A DNA stretch of 64,000 nt from Gilvimarinus agarilyticus (GTDB lineage: Bacteria; Pseudomonadota; Gammaproteobacteria; Pseudomonadales; Cellvibrionaceae). Shown in pieces: positions 35,424 through 42,965 of the stretch (its first letter is position 1; each line of letters begins with the position of its first letter). The translations under genes were made by a program, and so were the position numbers. The stretch covers positions 3,865,041 to 3,929,040 of the forward strand of contig NZ_JXCJ01000001.1 in NCBI RefSeq assembly GCF_000832015.1, written 5' to 3'. The notes under the pieces were generated by a model. The model made no database searches and had not been told where the DNA came from. It worked only from the letters and a program-made list of their open reading frames with translations.

Positions 35424-37265
35424 ATGCGTAGCAACAAATTACTTCTCAGCTCCTTAATTCTGCTTGCCAGCAGCAACGCGCTAGGCCACGGCTTAATGTC
35501 CGACCCTCCGGCGCGCAACTGGTTTTGCGGTGCCAGCACCAAGCCCGACACGGCCGAACCCGGCAGCGCTTGTGCCGAGGCGTTTGCCGATGATTTTACC
35601 AGCGGCTACTCGTTTATGAGTGTGCTTACTCACGATGTCGGCCGCGCGGGGGTAACACCGCTACCGGACAACGTCTGCGGCTTTGATAGCGAAACCTGGC
35701 AGGGCGGCGCCACCCCGTGGGACAAAGCCATCGATTGGCCCACCAACCCCATGAGCTCCGGCGAACAAACCATCACCTGGGATATATCCTGGGGGCCGCA
35801 CTTTGATGACACCGAAGAGTTTCGCTACTGGATCACCAAACCCGGTTTTGAATTTCAGGTGGGCCAGCCATTAACCTGGGACGACTTTGAAAGCCAGGCC
35901 TTTTGCGTGCTGGAGTACGACGACAGCAACCCCAACGCCAACCCCAATATTGTGCCGGATAAAGGCAACGCACTGTTTCATACCAGTTGCGACGTGCCAG
36001 AGCGCACCGGACGCCACGTTATTTACGGCGAGTGGGGCCGCAACGAGTACACCTACGAGCGCTTTCACGGTTGTGTTGACGTAAGTTTTGATGGCGACAC
36101 AGGCCCCATCCCCGTTGTTGCGGATATTACCGCCACCCCCGATGGCGGCACATTTGCCGGTGCCGGCAGCATTAGTTTTGATGCTTCAGGGTCTCAGGGC
36201 GACAATCTAAGCTACAGCTGGAGCCTTAACGCCGATAACGATTCGCTCTACAGTTTAAGTGCCAGCAACGGCAGCAGCACGGTATTAACGTTAACCGAGC
36301 CCGACGCGCAGCAAACAGTCACGGTAAACCTGCAAGTCAGTAACGACGACGCCACCAGTACCACCTCAATCGATATTGTTCACCTACCCTCCGCCGGTGC
36401 CAACTGGGAGGACTTAGGTCCTCTCAGTAACACCGCACAAACGTTAGCGGTAGGTGATGAAGTCAGCCTGCGCTTGGTTGAAAGCAACGGCACCGATGTG
36501 TATTTACCAGAGCAGGCACTGGTGCTGGATGCGACTAACGCCGGTGCCAGCGAGTGGCCTTTTGCCCTGGCGCAAGCGGTTAACGATGAGAACACCGATG
36601 TGCAGGTGGGCGTGTTAAATGCCGAAGGCGACGTGGTTGCCAGCCAAAGTGCCACGGCCAACCGTGTGTATGCCGAATCTCCGGCCAATTACACCAGTGC
36701 CTTTTTACAAGTCAGCACGGCCAGCTCTTCAAGCAGTTCATCCAGTAGCAGCTCGGACAGCTCGACTCCCTCGGGCACCGCCTGTAACTGGTACGGAACA
36801 ACTACGCCTCTTTGCAGTAATAGCAATGAAGGCTGGGGCTATGAAGACAACCAAAGCTGTGTCGGCGCCAATACCTGCGCGGCACAACCGGCGCCTTACG
36901 GTATTATCGGCGGATCATCCAGCAGCGACGCTAGCACGTCATCCAGCTCATCAAGTGCAGCAGGTGGCGGCGAAGTCAGCTGCGACTATGAAACGCAAAA
37001 TGCCTGGGGCTCTGGCTTTACCGCGAACATCACCCTCACCAACGAGGGCGATACCGCCGTGAATGGCTGGCAGGTGCAGTGGCAATACAGCAATGCAGTG
37101 AGCATCGTAAACAGCTGGGAAGCCGACGTTAGCGGCAGCGGACCATTTACCGCCAGCGATATTGGCCGTAATAGCGTCATCAACCCAGGGCAATCGGTTA
37201 GCTTTGGCTTTCAGGGCTCGGGCAGCGCCGAAACTGTTAATGTCACCGGCGATATTTGTCAGTAA
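35424..37265 (+). CDS. AA10 lytic polysaccharide monooxygenase with CBM10 and CBM2
   Basis: 613 residues from an ATG with AAGGA in front. The signal peptide (1-21) is cut before His22, which must be the N-terminal copper ligand; the second brace histidine is His126 in DISWGPHFDD. The AA10 domain runs to about residue 220 (ERFHGCVDVSF). A PKD-like domain follows (DGGTFAGAGSISFDASGS), another beta domain, a polyserine linker, a CBM10 (CNWYGTTTPLCSNSNEGWGYEDN), a second serine linker, and a C-terminal CBM2 (CDYETQNAWGSGFTANITLTN to GDICQ). CBM2 and CBM10 point to crystalline cellulose. The polyserine linkers are typical of Saccharophagus, Teredinibacter and Cellvibrio. It acts outside the cell with copper and a reductant, cutting cellulose oxidatively. 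Confidence 0.95.
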   Translation: MRSNKLLLSSLILLASSNALGHGLMSDPPARNWFCGASTKPDTAEPGSACAEAFADDFTSGYSFMSVLTHDVGRAGVTPLPDNVCGFDSETWQGGATPWDKAIDWPTNPMSSGEQTITWDISWGPHFDDTEEFRYWITKPGFEFQVGQPLTWDDFESQAFCVLEYDDSNPNANPNIVPDKGNALFHTSCDVPERTGRHVIYGEWGRNEYTYERFHGCVDVSFDGDTGPIPVVADITATPDGGTFAGAGSISFDASGSQGDNLSYSWSLNADNDSLYSLSASNGSSTVLTLTEPDAQQTVTVNLQVSNDDATSTTSIDIVHLPSAGANWEDLGPLSNTAQTLAVGDEVSLRLVESNGTDVYLPEQALVLDATNAGASEWPFALAQAVNDENTDVQVGVLNAEGDVVASQSATANRVYAESPANYTSAFLQVSTASSSSSSSSSSSDSSTPSGTACNWYGTTTPLCSNSNEGWGYEDNQSCVGANTCAAQPAPYGIIGGSSSSDASTSSSSSSAAGGGEVSCDYETQNAWGSGFTANITLTNEGDTAVNGWQVQWQYSNAVSIVNSWEADVSGSGPFTASDIGRNSVINPGQSVSFGFQGSGSAETVNVTGDICQ

Positions 37266-37285
37266 CTAAACATTAAAGAGGAGTT

Positions 37286-37314
37286 AAGTCCACCGGGATA
37301 ACCTCGGTGGGCTT
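37286..37314. terminator. Terminator-like hairpin between LPMO and ADP-ribosylglycohydrolase-like genes
   Basis: AAGTCCACCG pairs with CGGTGGGCTT (one G-T pair) between two converging stops. Confidence 0.6.
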
Positions 37315-37323
37315 AATATGGGT

Positions 37324-38697
37324 TTACTCTGAGCGCACAACCGGATTGGAAACAAACCAGTGGCTTTCGTCCGACTCGCTCACCATCAGTTCCGTCACTG
37401 CACGATCTACAATACTTACGCCCACTTGCGCCATCGAGTTAAAGTTATCGATGCCGTCAGCGGGAAAGTTACGACGTGTTCTGTGAATATTAAAGCGCTC
37501 TGAAAAGGACTGATTAAATGTGCTTTCAATTCCCTCACGCCCCAACATAAAGCCGAGTAATCCGCCCCAGGTAGCGGCGGGGTTGTCTGAGTCCCACCCG
37601 GTAAGAGCGGCAATTTTTAGCGTCTTTCTAAAATCCCCCTCGCCGTAAAACCAACTGATTAAGCTCGCCGCAAAATTAATTCCGGCGGCGAAACAACCGT
37701 TGCAATACAGCTCTCTTGACGTAATGTCGTAACCATCTGCCTGATCAACTTGATAGCGCCGATAAACAGCATCACGCGTGGCTTCCCAGCTCGCACCACT
37801 TTGGTACTGGCGCCAGACAAAATCGTACATGGCGGCCGGATACTCCCCCTCGGTTAACCGTGCGCGGGCCTGCTGCGCTAACCACTGAGTATCTTCAGCC
37901 GAGGGCTGGCCAAGGGAGAAACCCGCCGCCAATGAATACATCGTGACATAAAACTCTGCAATTTCAGCGGCGGCACCACTGGCCGTAGTGCGAATCGGCA
38001 GGTGCGCCATGGTGAGCGCGACCTCGGGCCGCGCGGGCGCAAACAAACCAAATATCTCGGTAGTTAGCTGCGCATCAATCATGTCGTAGTGTTCATTATT
38101 GCTGGGTAAACTGGTATCAGGGGGTAACATTCCTTGCGCCATCAAATCGTAGGCTCGCTGATTAGATACCCACAAAAAGTTCTCGTAGTTTCCGTCAGGG
38201 TCTTTGCCAAATGGGGTTGGCTCGGTGCTGGGGTAAATATGGGTAAGCCAACCAGTTCGAATTTGCTCGGCTGTCAATAGACTGGTTTCTTCCTCTGCCA
38301 ACAAATACTGGTAGATATACTCGATGTCTGTATCATCGTCAGAGCCCCAAATGCCTTCCGGCCCCTCAAACACAAAATCAATGGTCGGCGATAAATCGCT
38401 TGGTACACCCTGGCCCCAAATGCTGGGCTGATCAGGCTTACCCCAATCATCGCGAGTATAAAAGTCACCCGTTTTAATATCACCGATATTGCCAACCTTG
38501 TCCATCTCGGTAACCAACCCGGTCCAGTTGGCAATGCATTGTCCCAACCAAAAGCCGTAAAGTTGCTGTTGGTAGTCAGCCTTAGAGATGTTTAGAGTTG
38601 GTGTTTTTATCTCGACGGTTTCGGCGCCTGCTGAATTAACACAGACAAGCAGCAGGCTGGTAGAGGCTATTAATTTTAACGAGGTTATTATTTTCAT
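37324..38697 (-). CDS. Secreted ADP-ribosylglycohydrolase-fold protein
   Basis: 457 residues with a clear signal peptide (VCVNSAGA, residues 1-25). The family body is recognisable: QQLYGFWLGQCIANWTG at the entry helix, the metal motif GSDDDTDIEYIYQYLL, and the C-terminal metal motif TGWDSDNPAATWGGLLGFMLG, equal to the GGDTDTN-type signature of DraG/ARH enzymes. ADP-ribosylglycohydrolases normally act in the cytoplasm on ADP-ribosylated targets, so a secreted form beside an LPMO is unusual. Related exported proteins occur in polysaccharide-utilisation gene clusters, which suggests a glycosidase role on a sugar polymer; that is inference. Start ATG has AAGGG in front. Confidence 0.8.
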   Translation of the reverse strand: MKIITSLKLIASTSLLLVCVNSAGAETVEIKTPTLNISKADYQQQLYGFWLGQCIANWTGLVTEMDKVGNIGDIKTGDFYTRDDWGKPDQPSIWGQGVPSDLSPTIDFVFEGPEGIWGSDDDTDIEYIYQYLLAEEETSLLTAEQIRTGWLTHIYPSTEPTPFGKDPDGNYENFLWVSNQRAYDLMAQGMLPPDTSLPSNNEHYDMIDAQLTTEIFGLFAPARPEVALTMAHLPIRTTASGAAAEIAEFYVTMYSLAAGFSLGQPSAEDTQWLAQQARARLTEGEYPAAMYDFVWRQYQSGASWEATRDAVYRRYQVDQADGYDITSRELYCNGCFAAGINFAASLISWFYGEGDFRKTLKIAALTGWDSDNPAATWGGLLGFMLGREGIESTFNQSFSERFNIHRTRRNFPADGIDNFNSMAQVGVSIVDRAVTELMVSESDESHWFVSNPVVRSE

Positions 38698-38740
38698 AGG
38701 CCCTTCAATGTCAACAATAGCAGTGTTATTCGGTAGGTAT

Positions 38741-39262
38741 TTATTCCGACACTCTTGCCACGCTTACCACTCGCGTTCCGGCAATTAAATCGTGCACGCA
38801 GCGTTTGTCTGAGCGGAAAATAAACAACACATCAACCAACATCAGAAACCCACCAATAAAAGGAATACCGCCAATTAAAGCGACTAGAAAATAGCGCTTT
38901 GCCAGCAGTGGGACAAAGGCTGGCGTTTTACCATCTAGGGTGACAATCGCGATATCGACACAGTGCTTACCAATGGTTTGCCCGCGACTGTACAGCAGCC
39001 AGCCGTGGAGCACCAAAAACACCCCCCAACCGAATAAAGCCAGCAGCGCAGTAGTCGTCCATGGCAGTGTCGAGCCCGCCTCGGGGTTCTCCAGCATGTT
39101 GTCCCAGACACCAAAATACACCGTAACCGGCACAACCACTAACAGTGATAACGCTGTATCGATAATAACGGCAAGCAATCGTGCTGCGCGAGGGGCGAGA
39201 GTGTAAGAAGTATCGGTGGTGGTTATTGTTGGCTCGTTCGTGTGTTCTTGATCGGTTTGCAA
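38741..39262 (-). CDS. RDD family membrane protein
   Basis: 173 residues from TTG 39262 (no strong ribosome site visible). A polar N-terminus is followed by the family's Arg-Asp-Asp region in the form LAPRAARLLAVIIDTALSL, a second helix around TTALLALFGWGVFLVLHGWLL, and GQTIGKHCVDIAIV and FIFRSDKRCVHDLIAGTRVV, both typical of RDD proteins. Three or four membrane helices. Function is unknown; some act as transporters or ion antiporters. It lies 43 bases upstream of the ADP-ribosylglycohydrolase-like gene on the same strand. Confidence 0.85.
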   Translation of the reverse strand: MQTDQEHTNEPTITTTDTSYTLAPRAARLLAVIIDTALSLLVVVPVTVYFGVWDNMLENPEAGSTLPWTTTALLALFGWGVFLVLHGWLLYSRGQTIGKHCVDIAIVTLDGKTPAFVPLLAKRYFLVALIGGIPFIGGFLMLVDVLFIFRSDKRCVHDLIAGTRVVSVARVSE

Positions 39263-39339
39263 GTAGCTACCCTAGCGTTGAAATATGGACGGTTAGGGGG
39301 CTAAGCATAACGGTGTGTATTAAACCTCGCAACTTACTC

Positions 39340-39381
39340 CTCAACACCAGCCCCTCAGCACCAGCCCCTCAACACCAACCC
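39340..39381. repeat. Three tandem 14-bp repeats
   Basis: CTCAACACCAGCCC, CTCAGCACCAGCCC and CTCAACACCAACCC follow each other without gap in the 227-base stretch between the RDD and GH51 genes. Confidence 0.7.
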
Positions 39382-39412
39382 GGCCAAGCCCAAGTCGGCA
39401 AAAGGCACATAA

Positions 39413-39447
39413 AAAAGCCCACACAACTAAGCGCTGTGTGGGCTTTT
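39413..39447 (-). terminator. Intrinsic terminator after GH51
   Basis: AAAAGCCCACACA pairs with TGTGTGGGCTTTT, 43 bases past the minus-strand GH51 stop, with an A-run on the plus strand that gives a U-tract. Confidence 0.85.
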
Positions 39448-39489
39448 GTGAGCGCGGGCAATCCAAAGGCTACCCGCAGAGGCCGGTCG

Positions 39490-41022
39490 TTATTGCAACT
39501 CAACCACCACCACAGACTTTGCCGGAATTTCCAGCTCATCTAAGTCGGCAGAGAAGGCCACCGGATGCAAAACATCGGGTTTATCAAACGTATTGCGGGC
39601 GTCCATAGCGTCAGCCGTTAGCATTTGCCCAACGGCGCGCTTGGCCTTAACGCCGTCGATATCCAGCTCAATCCCGGCCGCATTTTCCGGATCCATGTTC
39701 ACCAGCGCGAGATACAGCTTGCCATCTTCGCCGCGCGCGACCGATGCGGTGACCGCTGGGACACTTTCATCGCCTTTTTGGTATTCGGGCGAATCAATGT
39801 CGAACGGAATAGAGGTAGCGTTTTGGAACACTTTGTACATGCCGTACGCATGGTAAGTCGGCGTCAGAACCATTTTTTCTTTATCAGTCAGAATCATGGC
39901 CTGCAGGACATTAACCATTTGCGCGATATTGGTCATGGTGACCCGCTCGGCGTGCTCGTGGAAAATATTAAAATTCACCGCCGCTACTACGGCATCGCGC
40001 AAGGTGTTTTGTTGATACAAAAAGCCCGGGTCGCGCTCGGGCTCCGGGTCGTACCAGGTGCCCCACTCGTCTACGTAAAATTTAATATCACCCTCTGGAT
40101 CGTTTTCTTCCAGCTTGGCCAAATTAGCGCGAATATAGTCATCGATTTTGTAGGTGCGGGTCATGGTGTTAAACCAGTCGTCTTCACTAAATTTAATCGC
40201 GCGACCTTTGTTGTCCCAATCGCTGTTGGGCAAGGTGTAATAGTGGTAGCTGATACCATCGATTTTTTGTTCGATGTTTTTACTCAGCACATCAGTCCAG
40301 CTGGTGTCTTCACTGTGACCGCCACTGGCCACCAACTTGGGCATATTACCTTTAGGCGCTTTCAGGAAGGTCGAGTACTGACGGTATAAATCTGAGTAGT
40401 ACTCGGGACGCATGTTGCCGCCGCACCCCCAGGCTTCGTTACCCACACCAAAGTAAGCAATTTCAAAGGGTTCTTCACGGCCATTTTTACGGCGCTCTTC
40501 GGCAAGGGTTGAGCCCTTTTCGCCGGTCATGTACTCCATCCACTCGGCCATGTCCCGCACGCTGCCACTGCCCAGGTTGCCGTTGACATAGGCATCGGCA
40601 CCGAGCAGCTCGACGAATTCAAAAAACTCGTGGGTGCCAAAGGTGTTGGGCTCTTCTACCCCACCCCAGTGAGTATTGACTTTAACCGGGCGCTCATTGC
40701 GCGGGCCGATGCCTTCACGCCAGTGATATTCGTCGGCAAAGCAGCCGCCGGGCCAGCGCACCAATGGTACTTTAATGTCGCGCAGAGCATTTAGCACATC
40801 GTTACGAAAACCGCGGGTATTGGGGATGTCGGAATCCTCTCCGACCCAAACGCCTTCGTAGATACCGCGCCCCAAGTGCTCGGCAAATTGGCCGTAAATA
40901 TCTTTGTGAATCAGCGGGCCGGATTGGTCGACGTCGAATTCGATCTCGACCTTGTGGTCTTTGGCTAACAGAGGATGGCTTGCCAGTAATACGCCGACGG
41001 CCAACAAAGGTTTAATCTTCAT
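39490..41022 (-). CDS. Secreted alpha-L-arabinofuranosidase, GH51
   Basis: 510 residues with a signal peptide (residues 1-20, HPLLA), so exported, whereas many GH51 enzymes are cytosolic. GH51 marks: HKDIYGQFAEHLGRGIYEGVW at the N-terminus, RWPGGCFADEYHWREGIGP, the acid/base glutamate in YFGVGNEAWGCGG, the nucleophile in KFYVDEWGTWYDPE, and a C-terminal beta domain. It would release arabinofuranose from arabinan, arabinoxylan or their oligomers. AAGGAGCC precedes the ATG. A GntR-like operator lies 70 bases upstream. It is the last gene of the minus-strand arabinan group but is separated from the next by a terminator, so it has its own promoter. Confidence 0.94.
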   Translation of the reverse strand: MKIKPLLAVGVLLASHPLLAKDHKVEIEFDVDQSGPLIHKDIYGQFAEHLGRGIYEGVWVGEDSDIPNTRGFRNDVLNALRDIKVPLVRWPGGCFADEYHWREGIGPRNERPVKVNTHWGGVEEPNTFGTHEFFEFVELLGADAYVNGNLGSGSVRDMAEWMEYMTGEKGSTLAEERRKNGREEPFEIAYFGVGNEAWGCGGNMRPEYYSDLYRQYSTFLKAPKGNMPKLVASGGHSEDTSWTDVLSKNIEQKIDGISYHYYTLPNSDWDNKGRAIKFSEDDWFNTMTRTYKIDDYIRANLAKLEENDPEGDIKFYVDEWGTWYDPEPERDPGFLYQQNTLRDAVVAAVNFNIFHEHAERVTMTNIAQMVNVLQAMILTDKEKMVLTPTYHAYGMYKVFQNATSIPFDIDSPEYQKGDESVPAVTASVARGEDGKLYLALVNMDPENAAGIELDIDGVKAKRAVGQMLTADAMDARNTFDKPDVLHPVAFSADLDELEIPAKSVVVVELQ

Positions 41023-41093
41023 ACTTGGCTCCTTATATTCTTATCGTTTTTCTTCGCCCCCAAGGTGCGAGAGCAAAGCTAATGGTTAATATG

Positions 41094-41108
41094 ACTATTA
41101 TATGATAA
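41094..41108. promoter_or_regulatory. Weak GntR-type operator candidate before GH51
   Basis: ACTATTATATGATAA shares ACTATTATA with the sites at 7414 and 47105 and then diverges. It lies about 70 bases before the GH51 ATG. Confidence 0.35.
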
Positions 41109-41121
41109 GTCCGCCTCACAA

Positions 41122-41150
41122 AAAAGCCCGCAGTGAATGTGCGGGCTTTT
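41122..41150 (-). terminator. Intrinsic terminator after the GH43-lectin gene
   Basis: AAAAGCCCGCA pairs with TGCGGGCTTTT around a seven-base loop, seven bases past the minus-strand stop, with a U-tract in minus-strand RNA. Confidence 0.88.
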
Positions 41151-41157
41151 AGGCGCG

Positions 41158-42945
41158 TTACTGCGATTCGCGCAGCTGAAATTTCTGACAAGCGGTGTCC
41201 AACCAGGGCGCTTGGGCCAGATTCGCACCATTGGCCAGGCCGCAGCTGTCCACGTTCAGCGCCAGGCTGCTATGGCGGTTGCGCAGTTGCACCGAACCGT
41301 CACCCAGTGGCTCTACCGCCCACTCGGCCCAGGCCTCGTCGCAGCTGCCGAGGGCCGCATTGGCGCCGGGGACAATGGGATTGCCCTCAAGCGTCAGGCA
41401 CTGATCGGCATTTTGCGCCAGATGCAGTTGATAGAAGCCCTCTTCGGTATGGCTAAACTGCCACTGCTGGGTATCAAGGCCGGTCCAGGCATCTTGCACC
41501 GCGTTATCGCCATCGGCCGCCAGGGCTTTACCACTCTGCACGCTCATAACGGCCACATCGCCCTGCGGCGCTAAACGCCACTGGCTATTCTCGCCGCCTA
41601 ACGCTCCGCCGGTATCGCGATTGTTAATCGTCAACCAACCACTTTCATCCGTAGTCACACTCCAGCGCTGGGTATCGGTATTCACCCAGGGGCCGGATTT
41701 TTCATTTTCGTCCACAAAAGTGCTGGATGCCACGTGCGCCAAACGGTAAGCGCCATCGGCGGTGGAGTCCAGCACCCAGTTGGCACTGCTACCGCTACAA
41801 GCTGCCAACGAGGTTCTGCCGCCATTGCTTACCAGACATTGACCGTCGCGGTTCACCAGTTGCTGCTGCACGCCTTGTACCGAGACTTTGATGGGGCCGT
41901 TCTCGCCCGAGGGCATTTTCACAGGCTCCCCTTCCGGGATAGGCTCGCCAAAGTTGGGCAGCCCTTCTTCGGTCCAGGTGAACTCTTGCGCACGGACTGA
42001 GCGGGTAGAGCCGCAGCCGTGCTCTTCTTTAGAGTTGCCGTGATACACGATCCAGTCTTGCGTACCATCGGGCGAAACAAAGAAGCCGTTGTGGCCTGGC
42101 GCGAACACGCCATTGCCGCGCTGGAACACCGGCTCGTCATACTGCTTCCAGTGATCGGGGTTAAGCGGGTCACTGCCAATCAGCTCTTTCATACCCAGCT
42201 TGTAATCGGGGGTGTCGCAGTAACTGGCCGAGTAAATCAAGAAGGTGCGATCTTTGTGCTTCAAAATTTCCGCGCCTTCAGTCACTTTGCGACCACTGGT
42301 TTCCCAGTCGAGCGTAGGACGGGTAATGACAACCTTGGGCGAGCCCTCTTTCAGGGTCCAGGGGTTTTCCATTTCGGTAATCAGGTTGAGCTGCTCATCG
42401 CCCTGCCACTGCGAGTACAACAAATAAAGTTTGTCGTCGTGCTCCAGGTAGGTGCCATCGATGTTCCACTCGTCGGGCATAAAGTGGCCCTTGTATTCGT
42501 AGGGGCCCATGGGGTCATCGCCGGCGCTTTCCAGTACCGACAAATGCTGGTGATCCAACGTGCCGTGTACACCCGCGGTGTACATCAAGTACCAGCGCCA
42601 GCCGTTGGGGCCGTTTAAGCGGTGAAACTCAAACGCCCAAAAATTCCAGCTGCGCGCGGGGTCGGTATCGGACCACACATTGATGGGCGCCGCCTCGGAC
42701 AAGCCCGCCAGGGTGGGTGACTTGCGCATAACCAGCTGCGAGGTCCAGGTGGTGGTGGTGAGATAATAATTACCGTCCCAGTACTCCAACCAGGGGTCGG
42801 CACCATTGGCAAAAAGCGGGTTGGTAAAGTGGCCATCGGGCAGCGTCTGTTGCGCTGCGTTAGTGGCGCTTTGCTCGGTGTGTGCACAGGCGGCAACAGC
42901 GGCCACAAGGGCACAGACACCCGTAAGTTTTTTCCAAAGTTTCAT
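41158..42945 (-). CDS. GH43 lipoprotein with C-terminal ricin-type lectin domain (CBM13-like)
   Basis: 595 residues. The signal ends in a lipobox AVAAC (Cys20), so an outer-membrane or surface lipoprotein. The five-bladed GH43 fold spans about 35-340, with NPLFANGADPWLEYWDG (catalytic base Asp), EWNIDGTYLEHDD (Asp) and KVTEGAEILKHKDRTF (acid Glu). The start NPLFANGADPWL recalls exo-1,5-arabinofuranosidases of GH43 subfamily 26, a tentative match. The C-terminal 240 residues are ricin-B-type repeats with QW motifs (LDTQQWQFSHTE, GQCLVSNGG, DQCLTLEGN). Last of four closely spaced genes GH43-galM-GH97-GH43. Confidence 0.88.
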   Translation of the reverse strand: MKLWKKLTGVCALVAAVAACAHTEQSATNAAQQTLPDGHFTNPLFANGADPWLEYWDGNYYLTTTTWTSQLVMRKSPTLAGLSEAAPINVWSDTDPARSWNFWAFEFHRLNGPNGWRWYLMYTAGVHGTLDHQHLSVLESAGDDPMGPYEYKGHFMPDEWNIDGTYLEHDDKLYLLYSQWQGDEQLNLITEMENPWTLKEGSPKVVITRPTLDWETSGRKVTEGAEILKHKDRTFLIYSASYCDTPDYKLGMKELIGSDPLNPDHWKQYDEPVFQRGNGVFAPGHNGFFVSPDGTQDWIVYHGNSKEEHGCGSTRSVRAQEFTWTEEGLPNFGEPIPEGEPVKMPSGENGPIKVSVQGVQQQLVNRDGQCLVSNGGRTSLAACSGSSANWVLDSTADGAYRLAHVASSTFVDENEKSGPWVNTDTQRWSVTTDESGWLTINNRDTGGALGGENSQWRLAPQGDVAVMSVQSGKALAADGDNAVQDAWTGLDTQQWQFSHTEEGFYQLHLAQNADQCLTLEGNPIVPGANAALGSCDEAWAEWAVEPLGDGSVQLRNRHSSLALNVDSCGLANGANLAQAPWLDTACQKFQLRESQ

Positions 42946-42965
42946 AGTTACCTTTTACCTCATTA

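Noticed and set aside
39625-40389. 254-codon plus-strand frame inside the GH51 gene
   Set aside because: Antisense shadow; the GH51 frame has both catalytic motifs.
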